Made by a program: the position numbers and the translations under genes | Shown here: piece after piece, positions 25,403 through 34,657 of the stretch | Layout of the letters: the number at the start of each line of letters is the position of its first letter | How positions within the stretch are numbered: position 1 is the first letter of the stretch | Assembly: GCF_001713395.1 (NCBI RefSeq) | Contig: NZ_CP016450.1 | Span: forward strand, 2,046,001-2,110,000 | Reading direction: 5' to 3' | Length of the DNA: 64,000 bases | Source of the DNA: Sinorhizobium sp. RAC02 | Lineage (GTDB): Bacteria > Pseudomonadota > Alphaproteobacteria > Rhizobiales > Rhizobiaceae | The notes under the pieces: model-generated | The model's input: only the letters and a program-made list of their open reading frames with translations | The model's database searches: none | Told to the model about the DNA's origin: nothing

Positions 25403-28192
25403 CTAAGCCGTTCCCGGCAGAGCACCATCATCATCAATGACAGGTGGAGGCGGTGCTATGCCGAGCCGCTTCTTCAAATCCCTAAGCAGCCGCACCACTT
25501 CCTCGGGCCGTGGCGCCGATGGCTTTTTCGGGTCGGGTTCAGCAAGCGCGCGCCAGGCCGCGTGAAAGCCGAGGGCGCGATAGGCTTCCATCTGCTCTTC
25601 CGAAAAGAACTGGTCGCCGGTGGTCTCGTGCGGGAAGGCGGGGAAGCGGCGCTCATAGTCGAGAACATAATCCGGTTCGTCGCCCGTGGCCGTCGCCTTG
25701 ATGTAGAGCAGGACACCCTTCTCATCCGCGCCGTAGTCGATCTCACCGATTGCGAAATGGCAGTCGTGGGCAGGCGACGCCTCCGGGATATATTGCTCGC
25801 GGCTTGCATTGCGGCTGAGGGCCGCGACGCGCACCGGCTGCCATTTGATATCGATGCGCACGCCGAGATCGATGCGCGCGAAACGCTCGGCATCGACAAG
25901 CGCACCGAAGGTCATCGCCGGATCAGCCTCCGCGTCAGCCACGATGATGACCCGGCACTTGCGCTTGAGAAGCTGATAGAGGCCGATATTGTCGATATGG
26001 CCGCCATCGGTCAGGTAAACCTTGGCCGCGTCGCCCGACAGCAGTCCGAAGGATTCCGCCACTAGATAGGCGCGCAGAAAATCGTACCACCGCGTCTCCG
26101 TCGGCGCAGCTTTGACTTTCTTTGCCTCGGGCGGAGAACCAAGCCCGAAATAGTACCAAGGCCTCCTCGACGGTGGGGTCGCGTCCTCCGTCGCGACAAC
26201 TGGCTCCGCTTTCATAAAGCGCGGGTTCAGCATCCAATAGCCAAGCCGCAGGTTCAGCAGCGCCAAGGTCGGCCGCAACAGGCCGATCTGCACGCGCCCC
26301 ATGCTGGACGATACGGCAGCGCCGGAAATGGCGACAGCAGTCGCGAGATCGAGCTGCCGCACCTTCTGCTCCATTCGGCGCGTCGAAACGTAGCCCGTCA
26401 GGTCGCTGCCGACGAAGTTGCGGGAAAACAGGAAGAACTCCGCATTGCGCCCCCGCTTGACCGGGTCCGGCTCGGCGAGACTGCGGCGATCGCCTTTCGG
26501 GACCTGGGCGAATTGCGGATCCCGCTTGTCGTCGGAACGCTGACGCGCGTTCAACGTCGTATTGATCAACAGATAGGGCGCTTTTTTCCCATTGATCCGG
26601 GTAAGCCTGAGGGAACTGGTGCGCTGGAGGTTCTTACCCAGGCGGAAGGCCGTACTCAGCCGCTCGCGATAGAGCCTGTGCAGGCCATTGGCATTTTCGG
26701 AGAAATTGATCGTCAGCATCAGCACGATCGCCGTGGCGAGCAGGTATATCGTGACCATGCCGTAGCCGCCGCTTCCCCGTGTCGCGATGGCGGCGGCAAC
26801 CAGAAACGCCGCGATCGCGGCGAGGACCAGCGCACCCTTCAAGGCCTTGCGTTTGTTCTCCGCCATCAGGCGAAAAAGTGTCGCCAGCGTGGCCAGTCCC
26901 TGCGCGCGCAAAAGGAAGACCCATATCTCCCAGCAGAGAAGGAGACCGGCCACGACGCTAAGCACAGGCACCAGAGATTGGTAAAACAGGAAGTCAGGGC
27001 TGAGCGAGTACTGGCCACGGGTGAATTCGACCCGATCCGCGATCCCCCACAGCGAGAGCGCCAGGAACGCCGCGTAGAGCAGCAACGGCACGATCAGCCC
27101 CGCCGCCACGAGAGCACCTTTCGAAGCGATGGCGCGCAATTTCACCGCGATCGTCGCGTCCTTCATCGCCTTCTGGATCCAGTCGACCAGCGTTGCCCGC
27201 AAGCTCGCCGTCATCACGACGAATGCGGTAAGCACCGTCGCGATCGTCGGAAGGGTCGTGTGCCCCTCCTCCTGCCGCATCAGGTAGTCGCGCAGGAAGG
27301 CGAGGATCGGGCCCTGCGCTTCGGCCAGGAAGACCGACAGCGTCAACGTCATCAGCACGCCGGAAAGCCACGTTCCGCGCGAACTAACCTCGCGGTCACT
27401 CATTTTCCCCTTGATGCCGTGCCGTTCCGGCAGGGACCGCCAAAGCCCCCAGCCAAGAAGATAGAGGAAGGTCACAGCCACCAACGCGACAGTCACCACG
27501 AAGGGAAATCCACACCAGCCTCCTGGCGCCGTGCATGTCGCCCGCTCCCCGGTCCACAGGAAGGCCGCGATCTGGTAGAAAATGCTGCGCGGCAAATCCT
27601 GCGCGGTCGGGTTGGCGATGACCGTGACCGTCGCGAGCGGCAAAAGCAGTGCAAGCACAAGGAAAGCGTTGACGGCGAGCCCCCGGAAAACGATCGCCAG
27701 CGAAGGGAGTATGTCGCCCATGCCATGGGGAATGAGATAGCGGCTGTGATCGCGAATATGGCTGACCGGCTCGCTGTCGCGCACATCGTCGCTGCTCGCG
27801 GCTGCACGGGCGGAACCGTTGGCAGGACTCGGCCCACTAGCCTCATCCGTCACGGCAAAGGGGAACTGCCCCTCGGTACCGGCACGGCTCATCGCTGCCA
27901 CCATGCTGGCGCCGATATAGCCGCCGCCCGAAACCGTCGAGAGATAGTCAATGCGCGGGATGAGGCCCCGGGCCTTCAGCGCTTGCAGAACACCAAGGCA
28001 GAAACTCGCCGAGCGGATGCCGCCACCGGAAAGGGCGACCCCGAAGAGGTCTTCCGGCGCCCCATACGTATCCAGCTTTCCAACGCCGCTGCCCCAACCG
28101 CCGGTGCGACGTTTCAGGATGATGTCGTATTCGGCCGCCTTGACGCCATCAAACTTGCTGTGATCCGGCAGCTCATTGCTCTCGTCCTGCAT
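25403..28192 (-). CDS. Large membrane protein with a split patatin-like phospholipase domain
   Basis: About 929 residues. The front half of a patatin fold comes first: GVALSGGGIRSASF (51-64) as oxyanion loop and STVSGGGYIGA with Ser88 as likely nucleophile. A long middle region (about 165-510) has some nine hydrophobic segments. The C-terminal part carries VYLTDGGHIDN with Asp729 as the probable partner of Ser88. So a serine lipid hydrolase whose catalytic halves flank a membrane region; substrate unknown. Start 28192 was preferred over 28237 because GGTGGGGG lies upstream. The 3' end is convergent with cysN. No accessory gene is adjacent. Confidence 0.83.
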   Translation of the reverse strand: MQDESNELPDHSKFDGVKAAEYDIILKRRTGGWGSGVGKLDTYGAPEDLFGVALSGGGIRSASFCLGVLQALKARGLIPRIDYLSTVSGGGYIGASMVAAMSRAGTEGQFPFAVTDEASGPSPANGSARAAASSDDVRDSEPVSHIRDHSRYLIPHGMGDILPSLAIVFRGLAVNAFLVLALLLPLATVTVIANPTAQDLPRSIFYQIAAFLWTGERATCTAPGGWCGFPFVVTVALVAVTFLYLLGWGLWRSLPERHGIKGKMSDREVSSRGTWLSGVLMTLTLSVFLAEAQGPILAFLRDYLMRQEEGHTTLPTIATVLTAFVVMTASLRATLVDWIQKAMKDATIAVKLRAIASKGALVAAGLIVPLLLYAAFLALSLWGIADRVEFTRGQYSLSPDFLFYQSLVPVLSVVAGLLLCWEIWVFLLRAQGLATLATLFRLMAENKRKALKGALVLAAIAAFLVAAAIATRGSGGYGMVTIYLLATAIVLMLTINFSENANGLHRLYRERLSTAFRLGKNLQRTSSLRLTRINGKKAPYLLINTTLNARQRSDDKRDPQFAQVPKGDRRSLAEPDPVKRGRNAEFFLFSRNFVGSDLTGYVSTRRMEQKVRQLDLATAVAISGAAVSSSMGRVQIGLLRPTLALLNLRLGYWMLNPRFMKAEPVVATEDATPPSRRPWYYFGLGSPPEAKKVKAAPTETRWYDFLRAYLVAESFGLLSGDAAKVYLTDGGHIDNIGLYQLLKRKCRVIIVADAEADPAMTFGALVDAERFARIDLGVRIDIKWQPVRVAALSRNASREQYIPEASPAHDCHFAIGEIDYGADEKGVLLYIKATATGDEPDYVLDYERRFPAFPHETTGDQFFSEEQMEAYRALGFHAAWRALAEPDPKKPSAPRPEEVVRLLRDLKKRLGIAPPPPVIDDDGALPGTA

Positions 28193-28341
28193 GATCGCCC
28201 CCACCCAAGATCGCCTATAAATTGCAAAATACTGCATGAAAGGGCGGTTGAGTATAGGGAATTAAGAAATACCTAAAAAATCGAGATGCCCATCGACAGA
28301 CGGGTAACGCTCGACGGGGCATCGCCGTGCAGGACACGCAA

Positions 28342-28368
28342 AAAAGGGGCCGTGCCACGGCCCCTTTT
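28342..28368 (-). terminator. Rho-independent terminator
   Basis: AAAAGGGGCCGTG-CCA-CGGCCCCTTTT (stem of GGGGCCG/CGGCCCC), followed leftward by a T-tract. It ends the short leftward transcript of the 25-residue protein gene. Confidence 0.85.
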
Positions 28369-28394
28369 CAGACGTTTGTCGTTTCAAATGCCAC

Positions 28395-28472
28395 TCAGAA
28401 GAAGAAGTACCAGAGCAGCAGCACGACGAAGATCGGCACACCCATCAGCCAAAGAATCAAAGCCCGAGCCAT
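28395..28472 (-). CDS. 25-residue single-pass membrane protein
   Basis: The reading frame ATG to TGA encodes 25 residues: MARALILWLMGVPIFVV then LLLWYFFF. Nearly the whole chain is one hydrophobic helix with a positive N-terminus. AAGGAAACTTCA lies directly before the start and a strong terminator 27 bases after the stop, so it looks like a dedicated gene. Tiny proteins of this kind recur in rhizobial genomes; the function is unknown, perhaps modulation of a membrane complex. It lies between prsE and the patatin gene. Confidence 0.7.
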   Translation of the reverse strand: MARALILWLMGVPIFVVLLLWYFFF

Positions 28473-28547
28473 TGAAGTTTCCTTTCGTTGATTGTCGGAA
28501 AGGAGAATGTCCGGGCGGGCAAATTGTTCCATCAGCAGGCCATGATA

Positions 28548-28568
28548 AAGGGCGCCGAAGCGCCCCTT
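28548..28568 (-). terminator. Terminator after the secretion operon
   Basis: Leftward reading gives GGGCGC-TTCG-GCGCCC followed by TTTATC. It lies 31 bases beyond the prsE stop codon. Confidence 0.65.
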
Positions 28569-28598
28569 GATCCTTGCAAGCCGGTAGAATCCAGCGGT

Positions 28599-29915
28599 CT
28601 AGCGCTCGCGAAAAGCCTTGGCGAAGTAGTCGGCAAGCGGCTTTACAAGATATTCGAGCGGCGAGCGCTCGGCGGTCTGGATGAAGGTCTCGACCGGCAT
28701 GCCGGGCATGACATGCTTGTCGCCGAGCTTGATCATTTCGCCGGCATCCGGCTTGATTTCCGCCTTGTAGTAGGTCGCGCCGGTGCGCTGGTCGGCGAGC
28801 ACGTCGGCGGCGACCTTCGTCACGTGGCCGAAAATTTCCGGTGTGTTGCGATGGTCGAAGGCGCCGAAGCGGATATGCGCGACCTGGCCGACATGCACCT
28901 GGTCGATCTGCGTCGGCGAGATCTGCGTCGAGATGACGAGATTCTGCTCCTGCGGGATGATGTAGAGCAGCGGATCAGCCGGACGGATGACCGAGCGCAG
29001 CGCGTGGACCTGCAAGCCGAGCACGACGCCGGACATCGGCGCGGTGATATCCATGCGGCTCAGCGTCTCGAACTTGGCGTTGCGCCGTTCCTTGAGCTCG
29101 GCGACCTTCGCCTCGACTTCGCGCAGGGTCGTCGTCGCCTCTTCGCGCACGGTGGAGTGGATGTTGAGGATCGCGATCTCGATTTCGGCGACGCGGCCGG
29201 TGTTTTCCGCGATGTTGGAGCGGGCCTGGCTGATCGTGCCGCGGATTTCCGCTTCCTCGCGCTGAAGGGCGAGCACGCGGCTGGCATTGGTCAGCGACTG
29301 GGCGAGCAGCTTGTTTTGCGCCTCGAGTTCCTTGCTGATCAGCTTCAACTGGGTTTCCAGCGCGGTAATGCGGCCCTGGAGACCCTCGTTCTGCTTGGCG
29401 ATCTGCGCCTTCTTCTCCTGAAGCTGGGCAGCCTGCTTGTCGCGTGTTTCGGCGCGCGCCGTCATCAGCCGCTTCTGGCCGGTGACGATTTCGGCGGCGT
29501 CCGGATTGGTGGCCACGGCCTTCAACAGGTCGGGATCGAAGGTGATCTCGGTCTTGTCGTCCTGCTCGGCCTTCAGTCGCGCCTCGGTGCCGAGCAGGCT
29601 GAAGAGCTGGCCTTCGATGACGGCGAGCTCGGAGCGATCGAACGTATCGTCAAGCCGCATCAGCACATCGCCGGCCTTGACCGTATCGCCTTCCTTCATG
29701 CGGATTTCACCGACGACGCCGCCCGTCAGGTGCTGTACGACCTGGCGGTTGCTGGCGACTTCGATAACGCCGGCGGAAACCACCGCGCCATTGATGCGCG
29801 TCAGCGCCGCCCAGGCGCCCATGCCGCCGAGCAGCACGAAGACCGTCGCATAGCCGGCGATCGCGTAGCCGCTATTGGTCCACTTCTTTTCCATCTTACC
29901 CGTTTCGCGGTTCAT
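28599..29915 (-). CDS. prsE: HlyD-type membrane fusion protein of type I secretion
   Basis: 438 residues. One transmembrane anchor (about 19-39: YAIAGYATVFVLLGGMGAW), a lipoyl-like segment (VVQHLTGGVVGEIRMKEGDTV), a long coiled coil (about 120-290) and a beta-barrel domain with the second lipoyl half (APMSGVVLGLQVHA). This is the PrtE/PrsE adaptor that links the inner-membrane ABC protein with TolC. It follows prsD by 12 bases. The pair resembles PrsDE of Rhizobium leguminosarum, which exports glycanases and Rap proteins with RTX repeats. No TolC gene is adjacent, as in that system. Confidence 0.9.
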   Translation of the reverse strand: MNRETGKMEKKWTNSGYAIAGYATVFVLLGGMGAWAALTRINGAVVSAGVIEVASNRQVVQHLTGGVVGEIRMKEGDTVKAGDVLMRLDDTFDRSELAVIEGQLFSLLGTEARLKAEQDDKTEITFDPDLLKAVATNPDAAEIVTGQKRLMTARAETRDKQAAQLQEKKAQIAKQNEGLQGRITALETQLKLISKELEAQNKLLAQSLTNASRVLALQREEAEIRGTISQARSNIAENTGRVAEIEIAILNIHSTVREEATTTLREVEAKVAELKERRNAKFETLSRMDITAPMSGVVLGLQVHALRSVIRPADPLLYIIPQEQNLVISTQISPTQIDQVHVGQVAHIRFGAFDHRNTPEIFGHVTKVAADVLADQRTGATYYKAEIKPDAGEMIKLGDKHVMPGMPVETFIQTAERSPLEYLVKPLADYFAKAFRER

Positions 29916-29927
29916 TGAGCGAAAACC

Positions 29928-31664
29928 TTACTTGTTGCTGCCGCCGGCGCCGGTGCCGGCGACGACCTGCGTGTGGTTGCGCAGGTGGGCGCGCAGCACG
30001 TCGTCACGCGGACCGAAGGCGAGGCGCTGGCCGTTTTCCATGATCAGGATGAGCTCGCATTCCTCGATCGCCGCCGGGCGGTGCGCCATGATGACGATGG
30101 ACTTGCCCTCGGTCTTCATGTTGCGGATCGCCTGGTTGAGGGCCATGGAGCCATCGGCATCGAGGTTCGAGTTCGGCTCGTCGAGCACCAGCAGCACCGG
30201 ATCGCCATAGAGCGCGCGGGCGAGGCCGACACGCTGCTTCTGGCCGCCGGAAAGCCGCCCGCCCATGGCCGGCAACCTGGTGTCGTAGCCCTCGGGCAGA
30301 CGCAGGATCATGTCATGCGCACCGGCCTTCTTCGCGGCTTCGACGACCTTCACCGGATCGGGATCGAGCGTCATGCGGGCGATGTTTTCGGCGATCGTGC
30401 CTTCGAACAGCACGACGTCCTGAGGCAGGTAGCCGACATGGTCGGCAAGGCCGTCCGTGCCGTACTGCTCGAGCGAGGCGCCGTCGAGGCGCACCTTGCC
30501 ACCGGCGGGCGGCCAGATGCCGGTGAGGATGCGGGCGAGTGTCGACTTGCCGGACGCGCTCTGGCCGATGACGCCGAGCGCCTGGCCGGGCTTCAGCTCG
30601 AAGGACAGCATGCGCACCGTCGCGACCTTCTCGCCGGGCGGCACGACCGTGACCTGCTCGACTTCCAGGAGCGCACGCGGCTTCGGCAGCGCGGTGCGGG
30701 CATCCTCCTCCGGTACGCGCGACAGCAGTTCGGCCAGCTGGCGCCAGCCCTGCATGGCGCGCTGGATGAGCGCCCAATGGCCGATGGCCCCTTCGATCGG
30801 CGCCAGTGCGCGGCCGATGATGATGGAGCTTGCGATCATCGCGCCGGCGGTGATCTCGTTTTTCAGCACCAGATAGGCGCCGAGCGCCAGGATTGCCGAT
30901 TGCAGGAAGACGCGGAAGGTCTTCGAGGTGATGGAATAGAAGCCGTTGCTGTCGGAATAGCGGATGTTGGCTTCGAGCGCCTTGTCGCGCAGAAGCTGCC
31001 AGCGGCTGGCGACCGCGCGGCGCATGCCGAGCGCGCGTACCGTGTCGCTTTCCTTCTGCAGCGTCTGGGTCATCTCGTCGCTCTGGCGACCGGCGATCAT
31101 CGCCCGTTCCTGGTCTTCCTTCGTCCCATTCTGGTTGAGCCAGGTAAGTGCGACGAGGATGAGCCCGCCGACGAGGCCGAGCACACCCATCCAGGGATGG
31201 AAGGTGAAGATGATGAAAATGAAGAACGGCGTCCACGGAATGTCGAAGACGGTGAAGACCGCGGGCGAGGACAGCACCTTCTGGATCGCGTCGAGATCGC
31301 GCATGCCGGTGACCGTCGAGATGCCCTGGGCGCTGAGCGCCGTGCGGTCGAGCACCGCGTTGAACACGCGCTTGTCGAAGCGGGCCTGGAAGCGGGCGCC
31401 GATACGCGCGGCGACGCGGCTGCGGATGTGGTCCAGCACGCCCATGATCAGGTAGAGGCCGATGATGAGGCCGGTCAGCGCCACCAGCGTCGCCTCCGAA
31501 CGGGAGGCGAGCACCCGGTCGTAGATCTGCAGCATGAAGAGCGGCCCGGTGAGCACGAGCAGGTTCACGAAGAAGCTGAAGAGGCCGATGGCCACGAAGC
31601 CCGCGGCGCTAGACTTCAGCACGGCTCTCAGTTCGTCCACACCGGTCTTGCCCGATGAACGCAT
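29928..31664 (-). CDS. prsD: Type I secretion ABC permease/ATPase, PrtD/PrsD family
   Basis: 578 residues: about six transmembrane helices (20-300) fused to an ATPase. Walker A is GQSASGKST, the signature LSGGQKQRVGLARAL, Walker B VLLVLDEPNSNLD and the H-loop IVIMAHRP. The PrtD type has no N-terminal C39 peptidase-like domain, which fits substrates with C-terminal signals such as RTX proteins. First gene of the leftward prsD-prsE unit. It probably exports the HasA-like RTX protein at 20632-21750 among others, an inference from family and distance. Confidence 0.92.
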   Translation of the reverse strand: MRSSGKTGVDELRAVLKSSAAGFVAIGLFSFFVNLLVLTGPLFMLQIYDRVLASRSEATLVALTGLIIGLYLIMGVLDHIRSRVAARIGARFQARFDKRVFNAVLDRTALSAQGISTVTGMRDLDAIQKVLSSPAVFTVFDIPWTPFFIFIIFTFHPWMGVLGLVGGLILVALTWLNQNGTKEDQERAMIAGRQSDEMTQTLQKESDTVRALGMRRAVASRWQLLRDKALEANIRYSDSNGFYSITSKTFRVFLQSAILALGAYLVLKNEITAGAMIASSIIIGRALAPIEGAIGHWALIQRAMQGWRQLAELLSRVPEEDARTALPKPRALLEVEQVTVVPPGEKVATVRMLSFELKPGQALGVIGQSASGKSTLARILTGIWPPAGGKVRLDGASLEQYGTDGLADHVGYLPQDVVLFEGTIAENIARMTLDPDPVKVVEAAKKAGAHDMILRLPEGYDTRLPAMGGRLSGGQKQRVGLARALYGDPVLLVLDEPNSNLDADGSMALNQAIRNMKTEGKSIVIMAHRPAAIEECELILIMENGQRLAFGPRDDVLRAHLRNHTQVVAGTGAGGSNK

Positions 31665-31871
31665 GACAATGTCTCTTTAAAGATCGACGCCGGACGCACG
31701 GCCATTGACGGCCATTATCCGTGCGGCGAAGGGCCACTCGACCGCTCCGCCGCGGCCGGCCGGATGCGGGAGCCGTCCGCGTGTTTGCGCACGGCCTCGT
31801 TGGAAGACGGTATAGGGCGCGATTTATTCGTAAATCAACAGATTTTCGACGAACTAATCCCAAACACAACT

Positions 31872-32384
31872 TCAGCGGTCATCTTTGCCCGATATTTTGT
31901 CCGCTTTGCCGGCTGCGTCCACCTTCGCCTGAAGCTTGCCGAGGATGAAGAGCACCACGAAACAGGCAAATGTCGCGACGACGGCGACGAACCAGAAGCC
32001 GAGCCCTATCGAAAGACCCACCGCGCCGGCCAGCCACATGCCCGCCCCCGTCGTCAGGCCCCTCACCTCGCCGCGCGAGAAGACGATCATGCCGGCGGCG
32101 AGGAACGCGACGCCCGAGGTGACGGCCTCGATGACGCGCAGCGGATCGATGCGCACCTGTTCGTCGGAAAAGCCGGCCATGTGCACGCTCTCGATGGACA
32201 GAATGGAGAAGACGCAGGCCGACAGCGCAACGAGGATATGTGTTCGCAGGCCTGCCGGATGATCCTGATATTCTCGCTCCGCGCCGATCACCGCGCCAAG
32301 CAGGATGGCGCCCACCATGCGCGCAAGGATGACCGGATAGGGCACTTCGGTCTTCGGAAAGAGGTCGGCAAGGATCTGTTCCAT
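31872..32384 (-). CDS. MgtC/SapB family membrane protein
   Basis: 170 residues with the MgtC N-terminal domain: about five hydrophobic segments and the conserved blocks ILLGAVIGAEREYQDHPAGLRTH (family core GAxIGxERE and GLRT). MgtC proteins influence Mg2+ homeostasis, acid survival and ATP synthase activity in pathogens; this one lacks the C-terminal ACT-like domain of Salmonella MgtC. The start at 32384 is the first methionine before the conserved helix; the frame runs further upstream through the tRNA-Pro promoter, which is not credible. Its ribosome site is weak. Confidence 0.85.
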   Translation of the reverse strand: MEQILADLFPKTEVPYPVILARMVGAILLGAVIGAEREYQDHPAGLRTHILVALSACVFSILSIESVHMAGFSDEQVRIDPLRVIEAVTSGVAFLAAGMIVFSRGEVRGLTTGAGMWLAGAVGLSIGLGFWFVAVVATFACFVVLFILGKLQAKVDAAGKADKISGKDDR

Positions 32385-32495
32385 GGCGGCGGAAACGGAT
32401 GAGCCGCGAGCCGGTTCCCTTGCGGATCGGCGAAACGAAAATTTCCCGCCACCCGGCACTTTCCCCAAGCTAGCGGTTTTTTTGACATTTTGCGC

Positions 32496-32524
32496 TTGTC
32501 GAACCCAAAAGCCTGGTCTATAGG
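32496..32524 (+). promoter_or_regulatory. Promoter of tRNA-Pro
   Basis: TTGTCG (32496-32501), 17-base spacer, TATAGG (32519-32524). This CTTGTC-N17-CTATAG-like arrangement is usual for rhizobial stable RNA genes; the predicted start is about ten bases before the tRNA. Confidence 0.55.
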
Positions 32525-32539
32525 AGGCGCCGCTGGTCA

Positions 32540-32616
32540 CGGAGTGTAGCGCAGTCTGGTAGCGCACCACGTTCGGGACGTGGGGGTCGGAGGTTCGAAT
32601 CCTCTCACTCCGACCA
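32540..32616 (+). tRNA. tRNA-Pro (anticodon CGG)
   Basis: 77 bases with encoded CCA. Acceptor arms CGGAGTG/CACTCCG pair perfectly; the anticodon stem CCACG/CGTGG encloses the loop TTCGGGA with anticodon CGG; the T arm has GGTTCGAATCC. The CGG anticodon reads CCG codons, which are frequent in this GC-rich genome. Confidence 0.96.
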
Positions 32617-33100
32617 GCGGAAAAGCCTCCATCATCAGGGCTTTGTCACTTTCCCGAAAAACTCCTCGAAAACCAATATAAAATAAAACGGGCCGATTGC
32701 GGATCGCATTCGGAATGCGTTTGCCGCTGCCTGCTGAAAATCCGGGCGGGCATGGCCTAAATGCGCTCGAATTCTTCGACCGTCACACCGCGAGAAGATG
32801 TTGCCTGATGGGCCTCCAGACCCACGCTCGAAAGCCCGAGCGCATGGTTTCGATGCGGGATCCAGAATACCATGCCCGCAACCCTATCCATCGGATCCTT
32901 CGGTGGGGCGACGGTCGGATTTAACCGCGTTGCCGACAGCCCGTTCACGAAACTCTGAACGAAACGTGGATTGTAACGGCTTGGCCAACAACCGATCTAT
33001 TTTACAGGCCAATTGGTCACAGCATGCATGGAAGGGAATGTAACAATCGCGCCGCGCGGCGCGTACCCATCGACAGGACATGATTGAAGGGGTGCATCAG
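32617..33100. other. Intergenic region between tRNA-Pro and msrB
   Basis: About 480 bp. No frame has good codon use, a ribosome binding site and similarity that I recognise. Short leftward frames (for example 32757-32948) look spurious. It should contain the msrB promoter near its right end. No tRNA 3' duplication is seen that would mark an integrated element. Confidence 0.5.
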
Positions 33101-33592
33101 ATGAACAGACGTGGTTTCCTTGCGGCCGGCATTGCAGTGCTCGCAACCGAGTTTCTGGTTCGAGGGGCCGGCCCTCTCCGCGCCGCCTCCCGAGGCAAAT
33201 TTGCTGTCAGCCATAGCGAAGAAGAATGGCGCAAGCTCCTGACGCCGGAGCAGTTCAGCATATTGCGGGAGGAAGCTACGGAACGCCCTGGATCGAGTGC
33301 GCTTCTGAGCGAGCACAGGAAGGGCACGTTCTCCTGTGCCGGCTGCGATCAGGCGCTTTTTGCCTCCGAGACGAAATTCGAGAGCGGCACGGGCTGGCCA
33401 AGCTTCTGGGCCCCCATCGACAATGCGGTCGCAACGACACGGGACACTTCCCTCGGCATGGTGCGGGTTGAGGTTCATTGCAGCCGCTGCGGCGGCCACC
33501 TCGGCCATGTTTTCGACGACGGACCGCAACCGACGGGTCTGCGCTACTGCATGAACGGCTTTGCCATGACGTTCGCGCCGAAAGCGGCCTGA
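33101..33592 (+). CDS. msrB: Exported peptide-methionine (R)-S-oxide reductase MsrB
   Basis: 163 residues. It starts with MNRRGFLAAGIAVLA, a twin-arginine-like signal peptide, so it probably works in the periplasm. The MsrB fold follows: zinc-binding CAGC and CSRC pairs, GTGWPSFWAPI, and the catalytic cysteine in GLRYCMNG. It reduces methionine-R-sulfoxide in proteins. GAAGGGG precedes this start; an ATG at 33080 would put seven residues before the twin arginines. It lies 68 bases before msrA, forming a pair that covers both sulfoxide epimers. Confidence 0.93.
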   Translation: MNRRGFLAAGIAVLATEFLVRGAGPLRAASRGKFAVSHSEEEWRKLLTPEQFSILREEATERPGSSALLSEHRKGTFSCAGCDQALFASETKFESGTGWPSFWAPIDNAVATTRDTSLGMVRVEVHCSRCGGHLGHVFDDGPQPTGLRYCMNGFAMTFAPKAA

Positions 33593-33660
33593 CTGGAGAA
33601 ACAGACACCTTGATCCTAGCCTGCAAGCCTATGCATTTCCCTTCGGTTGAGGAGACCGTC

Positions 33661-34374
33661 ATGACGCGCAGCGCCACACTCATCAAATTCGCCGCCGCTA
33701 CGAACCTTGCCGTGGCCGCTTTGTCTTTCAGCGTACCGAATGCCTTCGCGCAGGAAGGCCTTGCCATTCCGGCTCCCGCCCTCGACGAAGCGGCGACGTC
33801 GGGCAAGGAAACGGCCGTTTTCGCTGGCGGGTGCTTCTGGGGCGTGCAGGGTGTCTTCCAACGCGTGGAGGGCGTTTCCAATGCCGTCTCGGGCTACGCC
33901 GGCGGCGCGAAGGACACCGCCCACTATGAGATGGTCGGCAATGGCAATACGGGCCATGCGGAAGCTGTCCGCGTGACCTTCGATCCGGCGAGCGTGACCT
34001 ATGGCAAGCTGCTGCAGATCTATTTTTCGGTGGCGCACGACCCGACGGAGCTGAACCGACAGGGCCCCGATATCGGCCCGCAATACCGCTCGACCGTCTT
34101 CCCGACGAGTGAGGAACAGGCGCGCATCACCAAGGCCTATATCGACCAGTTGAACAAGGCCGGCCTCTATGAGGCCGCCATCGTCACGACGATCGAGACG
34201 AAGAAGGCCTTCTATCCGGCCGAGGACTATCACCAGGATTTCCTGACCAACAATCCCACCTACCCCTATATCGTCTATAACGACATGCCGAAGATCGAGA
34301 ACCTCAAGCGCCTGTTCCCGGCAAGCTTCAAGGCGAAACCGGTTCTCGTCGCCAAGGTCGGCCTTGGTGAATAA
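33661..34374 (+). CDS. msrA: Exported peptide-methionine (S)-S-oxide reductase MsrA
   Basis: 237 residues with a Sec signal peptide (about 1-30, ending PNAFA before QEG). The catalytic GGCFWGVQ has Cys58; EAVRVTFDP and QYRSTVF are conserved MsrA blocks, and the C-terminal KPVL is typical of the longer class. It reduces methionine-S-sulfoxide, using electrons from a thiol carrier outside the cytoplasm. GAGGAG precedes the start. Its partner msrB is just upstream. Confidence 0.94.
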   Translation: MTRSATLIKFAAATNLAVAALSFSVPNAFAQEGLAIPAPALDEAATSGKETAVFAGGCFWGVQGVFQRVEGVSNAVSGYAGGAKDTAHYEMVGNGNTGHAEAVRVTFDPASVTYGKLLQIYFSVAHDPTELNRQGPDIGPQYRSTVFPTSEEQARITKAYIDQLNKAGLYEAAIVTTIETKKAFYPAEDYHQDFLTNNPTYPYIVYNDMPKIENLKRLFPASFKAKPVLVAKVGLGE

Positions 34375-34657
34375 AGAAAACGGCTGTCACTGACCCGGCT
34401 GTTGCCTTTACCGGCGGATCGATATATCCGCGGCAATACATTGCTGAATGTGACGGCAAACTGGCCGCCTGCCCGTTCATCGATCGCCGCAGAGCATCCA
34501 GCGCACAACGAGCGGGTTGTGTGCCATCATGAAAACGATCAGGCTGTTGTTTTGCGGTGATCTTCGCATCTGCCGCGATATAGTGGAAAAATGATTTGCC
34601 TTTTCGCCACCGGTCACGATGCCGAGCGGCGACCTCCAAATGATAGCGAAAGACGAC

